A stretch of DNA of 64,000 nt from Candidatus Gastranaerophilales bacterium (GCA_900769645.1 CAAGHI010000077.1:1-64000); one strand, 5' to 3'. Shown: positions 28,215-37,439, numbered from the stretch's first letter. Numbers and translations are program-made. Notes: generated by a model not told the origin, from the sequence alone.

Positions 28215-28247
28215 AAAACAGACGAGATAAATTTTCTCGTCTGTTTT
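28215..28247. terminator. Strong intrinsic terminator
   Basis: aaaacagacgaga (28215-28227) and tctcgtctgtttt (28235-28247) form a 13-bp perfect stem with A/T ends on both sides. Confidence 0.85.
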
Positions 28248-28252
28248 ATTTA

Positions 28253-28281
28253 TTGCACTATTTTTCAGAAAATGTTATAAT
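28253..28281 (+). promoter_or_regulatory. Promoter of the small membrane protein pair
   Basis: TTGCAC (28253-28258), a 17-base spacer and TATAAT (28276-28281). The ATG at 28280 lies inside the -10 box, so translation must begin further down, most likely at 28301. Confidence 0.65.
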
Positions 28282-28300
28282 GAACCACCTTTGGACAGGA

Positions 28301-28475
28301 ATGTTTATTACAAGCGGTGGAGCCGTTGGCTTTTTAATATTACAAAAAAAACATATGGATTTATAGCTTTATCGTTGCAGGCTTTTTGTTAGCAAGCGTA
28401 TTTTTGAATGCTTATATGTCTAGAAGAATAGAGCTATTCAAAGTTTTAAATCAATTTAACAATGGAGAAAAATAA
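28301..28475 (+). pseudogene. Small two-helix membrane protein, frameshifted at A8
   Basis: From the ATG at 28301 (ggacagga just upstream) the frame reads MFITSGGAVGFLILQK and stops soon after an A8 run at 28344-28351. With seven A it continues through a second hydrophobic helix (WIYSFIVAGFLLASVFLNAY) to a stop at 28475, for 57 residues. The corrected stop overlaps the next ATG (taATG), which supports the corrected frame as the functional one. It is a real frameshift, a slippage site or a sequencing error. Confidence 0.55.
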
Positions 28476-28597
28476 TGGAGAAAATGTTAGATATTTTAAG
28501 TCACACAGCAGTATTTATATTTATTGGTTATATATTTTATGCTATGTACAAAATGCACAAACAAGACAAAGAACTTGCAAAAAACGAAAAGAATTAA
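28475..28597 (+). CDS. Small membrane protein (40 aa)
   Basis: MEKMLDILSHTAVFIFIGYI begins a 40-residue protein with one hydrophobic helix and a charged C-terminal tail (KQDKELAKNEKN). Its ATG overlaps the stop of the preceding frame, and ggag lies 8 nt upstream. Function unknown; probably made together with its frameshifted neighbour. Confidence 0.55.
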   Translation: MEKMLDILSHTAVFIFIGYIFYAMYKMHKQDKELAKNEKN

Positions 28598-28673
28598 GAC
28601 ATTTAATTCATTTGGCAATGTCTGATCGACTTCTTTTTATTCATGATGTTGCGAGAAAAACCATTAAAAATGG

Positions 28674-28691
28674 TTGGGCAAGTATGCCCAA
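28674..28691. repeat. Short extragenic palindrome
   Basis: ttgggcaagtatgcccaa followed by cctac; same family as 24181. Confidence 0.7.
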
Positions 28692-28699
28692 CCTACAAA

Positions 28700-29692
28700 C
28701 TAAATATTCAATTCTTTCAATATTTCATTACATGTTTCTTTATATGCAAGTCTTTCTTTACCTAATAATTGCCCTTTTTCGCGATTTAATGGTGCATATA
28801 AAATATCTACTAAATCATCAACATAATCGATATACTGATTAGCTGAATAAGGACCCGACAAGGAATATTTTGTTGCGAAAGCATCTCCTTGCATTTGCAT
28901 TAATCCTTGATGTATTGTATCAGCATCAACACTAACAGAATAACTTTTACCATCTTTCATTTCAATAAATATGTTCTTTTTATCTTTATCAAATGAATAT
29001 TCTTCCGGTTTAAAACGAGCTGTTATTTTTTTTGATTTGATTGGTGATGCCTCCGGATAAGTATACAATATTTCTTTATAATCATTTTCTAAGTCTTTTA
29101 CATCAATTTTAAAACCTTTCGCACGTAATGCATCAAATTCTTCCATAATATTATTACGTAAAAATTCAACTTTATTATTAGTTAGAGAGCGATCTCTTTC
29201 TAATTTTTTTACTATTTGGGCAGGAAAAGGTTTTTGATCCCAATTAAGTTTATTATAAAATTCTTTTAATTCATTGTATTTGCTATGTCCGACTTCACTA
29301 ATCTCATTCCATTTTAATTCTTCAACATAATTTATCCTACCCATAGCATCTTTATTACGGGGAGTTACAGTAATATCAGCATCTAACGGACTATTAAATC
29401 TTTCTGGAACGACCCTTTCTCCTGTAATTATATTTGATATAGGCTCATTAACACTTGTCTTTTGAGCACCACCTAATAATTTTTGAATTTTTGATCCTAG
29501 TTTACCTTTGTAGCCTGCTATTCCAAGACCGATTACAGCTGCCAATGCTGTTGCTCCAACCATATATTTGGTTGCATTGGATTTTTCTTCATCAACTTCA
29601 GCTTTTGACGTAAAACTTTGTTGCGATTTCAAATTCGCCTTTGGAGCCTGATGAAGTCCAACTGAATAATTTTTGACTGCTTCTATTGCCAT
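28700..29692 (-). CDS. Hypothetical protein with one membrane helix
   Basis: 330 residues, unrecognised. The N-terminal 40 residues are polar and carry QQSFTSK, reminiscent of the FTG/FKG tags of 2077 and 38647. A membrane helix follows (about 44-64: ATKYMVGATALAAVIGLGIAG), then a soluble charged domain of about 260 residues. ATG 29692 has aaaggtg upstream; an open extension 33 codons further up runs through a CATAG repeat and is not likely translated. Confidence 0.6.
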   Translation of the reverse strand: MAIEAVKNYSVGLHQAPKANLKSQQSFTSKAEVDEEKSNATKYMVGATALAAVIGLGIAGYKGKLGSKIQKLLGGAQKTSVNEPISNIITGERVVPERFNSPLDADITVTPRNKDAMGRINYVEELKWNEISEVGHSKYNELKEFYNKLNWDQKPFPAQIVKKLERDRSLTNNKVEFLRNNIMEEFDALRAKGFKIDVKDLENDYKEILYTYPEASPIKSKKITARFKPEEYSFDKDKKNIFIEMKDGKSYSVSVDADTIHQGLMQMQGDAFATKYSLSGPYSANQYIDYVDDLVDILYAPLNREKGQLLGKERLAYKETCNEILKELNI

Positions 29693-29768
29693 TATTACAC
29701 CTTTCTTACTTTTTGTACCTACATGTAGATTAAAACACAAGGGGCTAAAAATTTGACACAGTGCGCCG

Positions 29769-29793
29769 CATAGCATAGCATAGCATAGCATAG
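29769..29793. repeat. (CATAG)5 pentanucleotide repeat
   Basis: Five perfect tandem units about 77-100 nt upstream of the leftward ATG at 29692. Repeats of this kind can vary in copy number and alter promoter spacing. Confidence 0.9.
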
Positions 29794-29949
29794 AGGCATT
29801 ATGACAGGGTTTGAGGCATTTTTAAATTCATTTTTACATTTCGTTACAATTGTGTAAAAGTGAATAAGAAAATAGGTGAATAGATAAATAAGTGCGTTTC
29901 GGGGGAAGGTATTCTTGTTTTTGGGAGTGGGGAAAGATTGGATTAATTA

Positions 29950-30021
29950 GATTCTGAATAGCAAGAATATTTATCCCCACGCTAATCGCTTGGGGAAATT
30001 TTCTAAGCTTTCAGAATGACG
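29950..30021. repeat. Hairpin-forming dispersed repeat
   Basis: gattctgaatagcaagaat...ttctaagctttcagaatgac, with an inner 'ccccacgctaatcgcttgggg' stem. Same family as 15338, 39753 and 60923. The surrounding gene-free stretch 29693-30127 also holds 'gtgaataagaaaatagg' and 'tttgcatcttcgcctc' repeats. Confidence 0.75.
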
Positions 30022-30127
30022 ACTCCGTAATAATCTTAGCTACCTCGCTGCCTAGCCGCTTTTGATACAGACTTTGCATCTTCGCCTCTATACCTCTTTG
30101 CATCTTTGCATCTAAAAGCTTAGCCAC

Positions 30128-31759
30128 TTAATTATGATAATCTTTTCCGCCAACTATTCTCAAATGTCTGTTTGTGCCTTCGCCAATCGACTTGCTCGAC
30201 ATATTGTGTTGTTCTACAAGTTCGTGTTGAAGCTTTCTAATATGTTGGTTTTGTGGCTGTAATTCTACGGATTCAGTACCGGCAAGAATTTTATTAATAG
30301 CAGCTTTTGCCTCGTCCAAGGCTCTTTCGGCATCATCATAATATCCGCAAAGTGTTTCTGATGCTTCTGTAATCTGTAATGCCTCTTTCAAAACCTTTTG
30401 AATTTGCGCCATTGAATTTGTTTTTACATAGAAAATCTGCAACCTGTAATCGTTTGCCGTGCTCAAAACCTTAGCACCACCCTTGATAAAGTTTTTGTGC
30501 GCAATGACAATATCCGCCTCATCGAGGTTTCGAGTAATTTCTGCGTTCAAGTTCAAGCGTTCGATTACCTTTTCTACAATCGTTCTTGAAACCGCATAAA
30601 GATAAATTTTCTTAAATCCTTTTACTTCATCAACGTATTTTTGTCTTGAGAATGAAAACTTCAAGCTGTCCGTGTTATGCTCGGGCTGAATTTTTTGTTC
30701 CAACTTGTTAATTTCTTTGGGAATATCCGTAATCGACGGTTCCTGTTTCGGTTGACTTTGCGGAGGAAGTTCTCCCTCATAAGACTTGTCAACCTTTCTA
30801 ATCTCAGGTCTTATCGGCCAACCCCTCAAAATATAATCAACCGCTTCTGCCGTATCTTTGTAGACCGCAAGAGTATTTCTGTCTAAAATTTCAATTACCA
30901 CATCAAAAGTCGGTTGCTTTTCACGCTCCAAAACCGTTTTCTGTGAAGCTCTTCGTTTAGCCTCATCATCACCCAAAGTAACGGATTGAATTCCACCGAC
31001 CAAATCCGACAATGTCGGGTTTTTAATAAGGTTTTCCAAACTATTACCGTGAGCGGTTGCAATCAACATAACCCCACGTTCTGCAATGGTACGTGCGGCT
31101 TGTGCTTCTGCCTCTGTACCAATTTCATCGACAACGATAACTTCAGGGGTGTGATTTTCAACCGCCTCAATCATAATATCCTTCTGAAACTCGGGCTGAG
31201 TAACCTGCATACGACGTGCATGCCCGATTGCTGGGTGCGGAGTATCTCCATCGCCCGCAATTTCGTTTGAAGTATCAACAATTACAACACGTTTTCCTAG
31301 TTCATCGGCAACAAGACGAGAAATTTCTCTCAATTTTGTCGTTTTGCCAACCCCTGGACGTCCGAGGAACAAAATACTTTTGTTCATCATACAAATATCT
31401 TTTATACAAGCAATCGTACCTGTTACAACACGACCAATACGGCAAGTCAAACCAATAACTTTGCCCTGTCTGTTTCGGATTGCACTTATACGGTGAAGAG
31501 TTCCGGGGATACCAGAACGGTTATCCGATGTGAATTCTTGAATTCGACTTGTAATATAATTTATATCTTCATCGGTTACAAATTCGTCACCAAGATATTC
31601 AATCTTTCCGCCGGCGTGACGAATTTCTGGGGTTCTGCCGATATCCAAGACAATTTCTATTACATCTTCCATTTTTTCATAAGAGATGTGCTTTTTTACC
31701 TTTGGGGGTAAAACTTCTGTCAATCGGTCTAAATCGTTTTGAAATTGTAAGTTGCTCAT
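30128..31759 (-). CDS. Ycf45-like ATPase with R3H domain
   Basis: 543 residues. A RecA-like P-loop ATPase with Walker A in FLGRPGVGKTTKLREISRLV (about residues 126-145) and Walker B VIVVDEIGTEAEAQAA, related to stage III sporulation protein AA. A linker and middle domain follow, then a C-terminal R3H nucleic-acid-binding region (KLQHELVEQHNMSSKSIGEGTNRHLRI). This architecture is Ycf45, conserved in cyanobacteria and some plastid genomes. The biochemical role is unknown; single-stranded nucleic acid binding is likely. It supports the cyanobacterial-sister affiliation. It stands alone. Confidence 0.85.
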   Translation of the reverse strand: MSNLQFQNDLDRLTEVLPPKVKKHISYEKMEDVIEIVLDIGRTPEIRHAGGKIEYLGDEFVTDEDINYITSRIQEFTSDNRSGIPGTLHRISAIRNRQGKVIGLTCRIGRVVTGTIACIKDICMMNKSILFLGRPGVGKTTKLREISRLVADELGKRVVIVDTSNEIAGDGDTPHPAIGHARRMQVTQPEFQKDIMIEAVENHTPEVIVVDEIGTEAEAQAARTIAERGVMLIATAHGNSLENLIKNPTLSDLVGGIQSVTLGDDEAKRRASQKTVLEREKQPTFDVVIEILDRNTLAVYKDTAEAVDYILRGWPIRPEIRKVDKSYEGELPPQSQPKQEPSITDIPKEINKLEQKIQPEHNTDSLKFSFSRQKYVDEVKGFKKIYLYAVSRTIVEKVIERLNLNAEITRNLDEADIVIAHKNFIKGGAKVLSTANDYRLQIFYVKTNSMAQIQKVLKEALQITEASETLCGYYDDAERALDEAKAAINKILAGTESVELQPQNQHIRKLQHELVEQHNMSSKSIGEGTNRHLRIVGGKDYHN

Positions 31760-32014
31760 TTTCTTTTCTGCCTTTCTGATATTTTGTATTTATAACAAAA
31801 TAATTATCGGCTGATTACAATCTCGCACCCGCAGCGAAACTAATATTTATTTTTTTATAAACTCAATTCACCTTTCTACCTATATTATACCACTTTTTTA
31901 CAAAAATTCATCAATCAAAAGTATTACATCAGTAGCAATTTTACATTTTTTAATAGAGGCAAATTTACACTTGTTCTTTGTGTTTGGAGAGAAATTCGCT
32001 CAGGAGAAGCAATT

Positions 32015-33154
32015 TCAGCTTATTAGAAAATTCACAAGTTCTCGAACAGTACCGTCGCCACCTTTTAGAGAAGTTATATAATTCACATTTTGTTTAATTA
32101 TTTTCTGCGCTGAACAAGGGCAAGCCGAAAATCCGACATTTTTAATAACTTCAAGATCGTTCAAATCATCTCCAATATAAACAATATTTTTTAAATCTGT
32201 ATTGTATTTTTTCGCAATCTCTTTTACACAAGTCAATTTATCTTTTACGCCAAAAAAGCACTCAATGCCGAGTTTTTTAGCTCGTTCAATTGCAAATTTT
32301 GTACTTTCACCCGTGACAATCGCCGGAATTAAACCATATCTTTGAATGGTTGAAATCCCTGCGCCATCAAGAGTGTTAAACTTTTTCAGAGCCTCACCGT
32401 TTTCGCCGTAATACATTCCGCCATCAGTCAAAACGCCATCACAATCCATCAAAAACAGCTTATAGTATTTCAAATTCGTGCGAACTCGTTTTTTCAAAAT
32501 TTCTTCCGCCTTATCCAAATCTTGCGGCTCATCAATTTCCACAATTGTTTCATAAGGCATAATATATGGCAAAACCTTTTGACACAGCAAACTCTGGTTA
32601 TTCTGAATATTTTTGACAGAATTTATGTACATCGCACCATTTTCAACAATAACGTGATTTGACTTATCCTGCCTACGTTTTCGAACTTTCAAATCATGAT
32701 AAATCGGCTCTCCGTCACGAGTCCAACAAATTCGAGGGAATTCAACCCCAGAAAAAGACGATTTGCATTCATTCTCCAAAAAATTTTTAATAAACCCATT
32801 CACATCACACGCTTGAAGAAGTGGAGATGTCGCCTGCACAACACAGAAAAGCTCATCATCTGCAAGTTTTTTAGCCTCAATATACTCTAAAACAACATCA
32901 ACTGTCGTCGACGTATCTTGTGCATTGGCAACATTTCGGTCATAAACCTGAACGTCAGAAAAGCCAAAGTCCAAAACCGTTTGCTTAATTTTTTCAGAAT
33001 CCGTTGCGACAACAATATTTTTATCGGCATAAGCAGAATTTTCCAGTGCGTTCAAAACCCAATAAATTAGCGGTTTTCCACAAAGTAAAGTAATATTTTT
33101 GTCCTTAATACCCTTTGAGCCGCCTCGTGCCGGAATAAAAAATGTTATCGTCAT
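32015..33154 (-). CDS. neuA: Acylneuraminate cytidylyltransferase fused to a KdsC-like HAD phosphatase
   Basis: 379 residues in two domains. Residues 1-225 are NeuA-type: FIPARGGSKGIKDKNI nucleotide-binding motif, QATSPLL, and the C-terminal EIDEPQDLDKAEEIL. Residues 230-379 are a KdsC/NeuA-C HAD domain: LFLMDCDGVLTDGGMYYGENGE, IVTGEST, and IGDDLNDLEVI. The pair would remove the 9-phosphate and activate a nonulosonic acid with CMP. The ATG at 33154 overlaps the neuB stop (ATGA) and has agaggc upstream. The fused layout resembles animal CMAS. The sugar may be Neu5Ac, KDN or another nonulosonate. Confidence 0.85.
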   Translation of the reverse strand: MTITFFIPARGGSKGIKDKNITLLCGKPLIYWVLNALENSAYADKNIVVATDSEKIKQTVLDFGFSDVQVYDRNVANAQDTSTTVDVVLEYIEAKKLADDELFCVVQATSPLLQACDVNGFIKNFLENECKSSFSGVEFPRICWTRDGEPIYHDLKVRKRRQDKSNHVIVENGAMYINSVKNIQNNQSLLCQKVLPYIMPYETIVEIDEPQDLDKAEEILKKRVRTNLKYYKLFLMDCDGVLTDGGMYYGENGEALKKFNTLDGAGISTIQRYGLIPAIVTGESTKFAIERAKKLGIECFFGVKDKLTCVKEIAKKYNTDLKNIVYIGDDLNDLEVIKNVGFSACPCSAQKIIKQNVNYITSLKGGDGTVRELVNFLIS

Positions 33155-34014
33155 TTGTTGTGCCTCTTTCTGCAAGGTTCTTCACATTTTAGAATATCGG
33201 GCGATTTCAACGTAAGATCTTTTGAAATCAATTTTATATTCTTTGAAAGTTCCAAAAACTCGTCCGGCGTAAGACTAATTGCCTGATCTGTTCCTTTGAG
33301 TTTTTTATCAAGAGTAAAATGTCTTTCGACATATTCAGCACCAAGTGCAACCGCAGCAGTATCATACAAAATTCCTTCATGGTGTCCTGAAAAGCCAACA
33401 GCTTTAACAGATTTGCCATATTTTTCTTTAAGACGAGGAATTTCCAACAAGCAAACATCTCCTGATTTAACGGGATATGCACTTGTACAAGCATAAAACA
33501 CCAGATTTTTTCGATTTTTAACAATAGAAGAAAAAATAATTTCCTCTTCCTTTTTCGTTGTCATTCCAAGAGAAATGTGGATTTCCCCATTGAAATTTTT
33601 ATCAATGTACTTCAAAAGTTCATAATCCGTATTATTTGCAGATGAAATTTTTATCATTTTAGGCGAAAGCGACAAAATTTCATCAACAGAATTTCTGTCA
33701 AAAACCGACGTTGAGTAAATAACCCCATTTTCTTCGCAATATTTTTTCAAAATTTTGTGTTGTGCAACATCAAACTCCAAAAACTCTCGATGGGCTCCAT
33801 AAGTTTCACCAAAAGAGTTTTCAGGATTTGGGTGAGGAGAATTAAATTCTTTTTCAGATAAAATCAATCTTGGAGTACGTTTTTGAAACTTTATTATGTC
33901 AGGCTTAAATTCTTTCGGGAAACCTGCAAGTGTATCAATCATAAGCTTTGCAACCTCAATATCCCCCATGTGGTTGCAACAAAATTCTGCGATTAATTTT
34001 ACTTTTTGGTTCAT
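33151..34014 (-). CDS. neuB: N-acylneuraminate(-9-phosphate) synthase, SAF-less form
   Basis: 287 residues. NeuB TIM barrel: LIAEFCCNHMGDIEVAKLMID, DIIKFQKR, YSTSVFDRNSVDEI, KISSANNTDYELL, TSAYPVK and GAEYVERHFTLDKKLKGTDQAISLTPDEF. It condenses PEP with a mannosamine or mannose derivative. The C-terminal SAF/antifreeze domain (about 60 residues) of classical NeuB is absent and the protein ends in a short KCEEPCRKRHNK tail; SAF-less relatives occur. Together with neuA-HAD it suggests a 9-phosphate pathway. aaggagag precedes the ATG. Confidence 0.88.
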   Translation of the reverse strand: MNQKVKLIAEFCCNHMGDIEVAKLMIDTLAGFPKEFKPDIIKFQKRTPRLILSEKEFNSPHPNPENSFGETYGAHREFLEFDVAQHKILKKYCEENGVIYSTSVFDRNSVDEILSLSPKMIKISSANNTDYELLKYIDKNFNGEIHISLGMTTKKEEEIIFSSIVKNRKNLVFYACTSAYPVKSGDVCLLEIPRLKEKYGKSVKAVGFSGHHEGILYDTAAVALGAEYVERHFTLDKKLKGTDQAISLTPDEFLELSKNIKLISKDLTLKSPDILKCEEPCRKRHNK

Positions 34015-34085
34015 TTTTCTCTCCTTGGTTAATTATATTATGCAAAGCAAGAAAAGTCTAGGAGCTTTGGAGAAATATCAGATAA

Positions 34086-34235
34086 GCTGGATTGCCACGC
34101 TATTCGCTCGCAATGACTTGAATTGCGACTACTTTCAAAATAATTTCCGAGACAGAAATCTGTTAACCAATTAAATAGGAGCCTCCGGAGCGTAGTCCGG
34201 AGGTGCTACACACCTATGTTTTCAGAATGACGATA
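34086..34235. repeat. Dispersed repeats in the gap 34015-34428
   Basis: Contains 'gctggattgccacgctattcgctcgcaatgac' (34085-34116), 'gagcctccggagcgtagtccggaggtgcta' and a 'ttcagaatgacgat' end, then 'cttagccgcctagcttcttagctgc' near 34293. No gene is visible in this 414-base gap. Confidence 0.7.
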
Positions 34236-34428
34236 ATCTTTATTTACTGTAACGAACTTATCGCCTTAACGCCTTATCGACTTCTTAATTCTTAGCCGCC
34301 TAGCTTCTTAGCTGCTTTTCAGTTTTGTAAACATTTGTTACGCATTTCTTCATCATTAACGCAATTTTTGAAAACAAAAATCCTTTATATATTCAAGGTA
34401 GGTTAATTAATTTTGGAAAGGTTATGTT

Positions 34429-35535
34429 ATGGCAGGGGTAATTGGAACAAATTATTATAATCAAGGTTTGTACAGTCAATTCAACAATCCTTATTTAATG
34501 AAGGATTCTTCATCTATGAACGATGATTTTATGGCTCAATCGGTTTTTGGGGATTCCGCACAACAAGCAGCATTAGCAAACTATGCAAACGCTTTTCAAG
34601 GAAGCAACTTACAAGGACAACCAACTTCTGACACATATCAAGCATCAAGCAATGGCGGTGGCTCTTCAATAGGTTCAACTCTTTTGACCGGAGCTGCAAT
34701 TGGCGGTGCAACCGGAGCCGGATTTTACTATTGGGGCACAAATCCAATGAAAGATGGAAAAATAAATCCTTCTTTTTTAGAAGCTTTGAATAAACAAAAT
34801 GTTGAAAACTCTGCAATATTAAAATTTAACGAATTGTACAAAACTCAAGCAACCCCTATTTTCCAAAAAGTTGGAATTGCCGGAGTAGAGCAATATAATG
34901 CAGTGCAAAAACTTGCAGGCTTGACAGAACTTAAAGATTTACCACAAGAAATTCGTTCAAAACTTCCAACATCTATTCAAACTCCGGAAGCTGCAAAACA
35001 AGCTATTGAACAAATTAAACCTGAACTTGCAAAAATTGATACTGAAAAACTTATTCAAAAAGCAGCAAAAACTGTAAGACCTGATTCTTTAGCTTTTCAT
35101 CAAACTCAATTGAACAAACTTCAAGGGCTTGAATCTCAGGTAAAAGCTCTAAAACCAGAAGCAACAGTTGAAGAATTGACAACATTCTTTAAAAACAACG
35201 CAGCTGCTTACGGCTTAAAAGGAACTCAAGTCGAAGTTGCAACAAAAGCTGAAAAATTAGCAAATACATTTAAAACTCAAGAAAACTTGTTGAATAATAT
35301 TTCAAGAAGAGCTTCATTTAAGCAAGCTCATATCAACAGAATTAATTTGGCTTTAGAACAACAATTCAAAAACCACTGGGACGAAGGTGCAAAAGCCTTC
35401 AAAGAAGGTGCTCCTAAAGAATTAGGGGAAGCTTTGAAAAACTTTAAATGGAAAAAAGCCGGCAAAGCAGGTCTAATTGCCGCAGGTGTTGCAATTGTTG
35501 GAAAACTTTTGTTTGGAGGGAAAAGCGAAGCTTAA
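34429..35535 (+). CDS. Hypothetical protein with two hydrophobic segments
   Basis: 368 residues, unrecognised. A Gln/Asn/Ser-rich N-terminus (1-78) leads to a Gly/Ala-rich hydrophobic segment (about 80-102: GSSIGSTLLTGAAIGGATGAGFYYWG). A long helical charged region (125-345) follows, then a C-terminal hydrophobic stretch (AGLIAAGVAIVGKLLFGG). The arrangement is loosely like the zincin-like protein at 5224 but without HExxH. aaaggttatgtt precedes the ATG. Confidence 0.65.
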   Translation: MAGVIGTNYYNQGLYSQFNNPYLMKDSSSMNDDFMAQSVFGDSAQQAALANYANAFQGSNLQGQPTSDTYQASSNGGGSSIGSTLLTGAAIGGATGAGFYYWGTNPMKDGKINPSFLEALNKQNVENSAILKFNELYKTQATPIFQKVGIAGVEQYNAVQKLAGLTELKDLPQEIRSKLPTSIQTPEAAKQAIEQIKPELAKIDTEKLIQKAAKTVRPDSLAFHQTQLNKLQGLESQVKALKPEATVEELTTFFKNNAAAYGLKGTQVEVATKAEKLANTFKTQENLLNNISRRASFKQAHINRINLALEQQFKNHWDEGAKAFKEGAPKELGEALKNFKWKKAGKAGLIAAGVAIVGKLLFGGKSEA

Positions 35536-35645
35536 TCCCTAACTAAATTCCTTTTTCTCTTATCCTTACATATTCCCATACATAACCTAAAAAGCCCGAA
35601 GAAATCATCTTTGGGTTTTTCCAATTTGCAAAATTTTCAATTAAT

Positions 35646-36929
35646 TTATGCAGAAACAGGCCGTTTTTCGTATTCCCTCGGGATTTCAAAGCCAAAGTTG
35701 CAAATTTTATCTTCGTTACTTTTTGCATAAACATCGCCCTTATGCGCATCAATAATCTGTTTTGACAAATACAAACCAAGACCGGTACTTGTTTTTATTG
35801 ATTTTGCATTTTGAGTTTGTTTGAACTTTTCAAATATATCTTTCATCTGTTCTTTTGTAATATATTTTGACTTACTTTCTACGTCCAACACTATATTTTC
35901 ACCATTTTCCATCAGAGTTACAGTTATTGTAGAATCTTTGAAACCGTGATTTACAGCATTACCTAAAAGATTGATTAAAACACGTTTTAACTGGACTCTA
36001 TCCGCAAACACAAAACCTGATTGAAGACTAGAATTTATAACCAACTTTTGACCTTTTTCTTTCAATAAATTAGACATCGCCTTACCTGTTTGGTTCACAA
36101 GCTCCAGCATATCAAATCTTTCAGGATTTACCTTAATATACCCTCTATCATACAAATATGTATCTAAAATCGTAAAAATAAGATCATACATATAATTGCA
36201 AGATAGTTTAATTTGTTCTAAAATCTCGGACTGCTCGCCGTTTACTTGTCCTAATGTTCCGGCAAGTAGTAAATCCAAAGCTTTAATCTGAGCGATTGTT
36301 GGAGTTTTCAAATCGTGAGTCAAAGTAGCTATAAAAGCATTTTTTCTGTCTTCAAGCTCTTTTACATTATCAATAACTCTAAAAATTACAACAATACTTA
36401 CAATATTATTTCGGTCATCAAGAATTGGAGCTTTCACAATCCTAAAATAATGAGTTTGCCCGTTTGACAAATCTGCATATCTTTCAGCTGTTACGAGGCG
36501 TTTCTCTTTAAGAACAATTTCATCTTCTCTTTTACTAGCTTCCGAACACAACATAAAATCATAAGTGCTCATACCGATTAAACTTTCACGGCTAACAGAA
36601 AACAAATTAGCAAATTCATCATTTCCAAGAATAACTTTACCCTCAACAGTTTTCAGAAAAACCAAAAATGGACAAGCATTTATAATTGTTTCCATCTGAG
36701 AATGTTGATCTACAATTTTTCTTTCAAGCTTTTTGGTTTCCTTAACCCCAAGAAAACGCATGCATAAAGAACTACTGACTACAAAACAGACAATCAAAAT
36801 AGCATCACTAATAGGCAAAACAACAGTTGGAAGCAGGTGCGGTGATACCAACGCAACAAACAATACGACTGTAGTAACAAGTAAAATTATTGTCTTTTCA
36901 AAATTCAATATTCCTACTCCATACCTCAT
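35646..36929 (-). CDS. PAS-domain sensor histidine kinase
   Basis: 427 residues. Two N-terminal membrane helices (about 11-55), a coiled segment, a PAS domain (about 78-190: METIINACPFLVFLKTVEGKVILGNDEF), a HisKA domain with the phospho-acceptor in FIATLTHDLKTP (His at about 205), and an HATPase_c domain with N box LINLLGNAVNHGF and G box TSTGLGLYLSKQIID. No response regulator is adjacent, so the partner is unknown. The start is uncertain: ATG 36929 has aaaaggg only 3 nt upstream, and TTG 8 codons later follows ggagtagga. Confidence 0.92.
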   Translation of the reverse strand: MRYGVGILNFEKTIILLVTTVVLFVALVSPHLLPTVVLPISDAILIVCFVVSSSLCMRFLGVKETKKLERKIVDQHSQMETIINACPFLVFLKTVEGKVILGNDEFANLFSVSRESLIGMSTYDFMLCSEASKREDEIVLKEKRLVTAERYADLSNGQTHYFRIVKAPILDDRNNIVSIVVIFRVIDNVKELEDRKNAFIATLTHDLKTPTIAQIKALDLLLAGTLGQVNGEQSEILEQIKLSCNYMYDLIFTILDTYLYDRGYIKVNPERFDMLELVNQTGKAMSNLLKEKGQKLVINSSLQSGFVFADRVQLKRVLINLLGNAVNHGFKDSTITVTLMENGENIVLDVESKSKYITKEQMKDIFEKFKQTQNAKSIKTSTGLGLYLSKQIIDAHKGDVYAKSNEDKICNFGFEIPREYEKRPVSA

Positions 36930-37015
36930 GACCCTTTTATTTATACTACATATTGTAATATAAATATATTACCCAACAGTCTAAATTCAAGATAAATAAC
37001 AAAAATTATTATTAA

Positions 37016-37037
37016 TGAGAACTTAAAAGTTCTCATA
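37016..37037. repeat. Palindrome atgagaacttaaaagttctcat
   Basis: A perfect inverted repeat between the histidine kinase and the small gene at 37140. The related 'gaacttataagttctcatta' occurs at about 18788. It may be a weak terminator or a protein-binding site. Confidence 0.5.
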
Positions 37038-37066
37038 GTAGAAAATCGTCTACCAGAAGCACCAAA

Positions 37067-37100
37067 AAAGCTCCAATGGAATAATCGGTTGTGGAGCTTT
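37067..37100 (-). terminator. Intrinsic terminator of the small gene at 37140
   Basis: aaagctcca and tggagcttt form a stem; read leftward it is followed by a T run (complement of 37064-37069). Confidence 0.75.
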
Positions 37101-37139
37101 GTTGTTTATTATTTAATTTGTGGATTATTGGGCGAGCTA

Positions 37140-37343
37140 TTAGTTGTTACTCAAAACTAATTTCAAAGTAGCAAGATTTTTGATAGCCAACATTGCATGT
37201 TTATTGTGTTGACTTTCAGAAATATTAAATATTCTAATAATACGTTGGATTTCTGCCAAATCCTTCCAAGATTCAATCTTGTAAACGTTTTTAATAGGGT
37301 CAGAAACAACTGACATCAATGTATTTAATTCCTGTTCTTTCAT
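37140..37343 (-). CDS. Small hypothetical protein (67 aa)
   Basis: 67 residues, helical and soluble, starting MKEQELNTLMSVVSDPIKNV. A strong ribosome binding site (gaaagaggat) precedes the ATG and a terminator follows the stop, which together support a real single-gene transcript. Function unknown. Confidence 0.65.
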   Translation of the reverse strand: MKEQELNTLMSVVSDPIKNVYKIESWKDLAEIQRIIRIFNISESQHNKHAMLAIKNLATLKLVLSNN

Positions 37344-37439
37344 AAAATCTTATCCTCTTTCCTGTATATTTATATAAAGGATTTTTTAATTCGAGAATTG
37401 CCTTTTTAGAGTAAACGTGCTTAATATTTGTTTACAAAC

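Noticed and set aside
28462..28842. 126-codon open frame over the small membrane protein region
   Set aside because: It overlaps the better supported 40-residue gene (28475-28597) in another frame and the 3' end of the gene at 28700.
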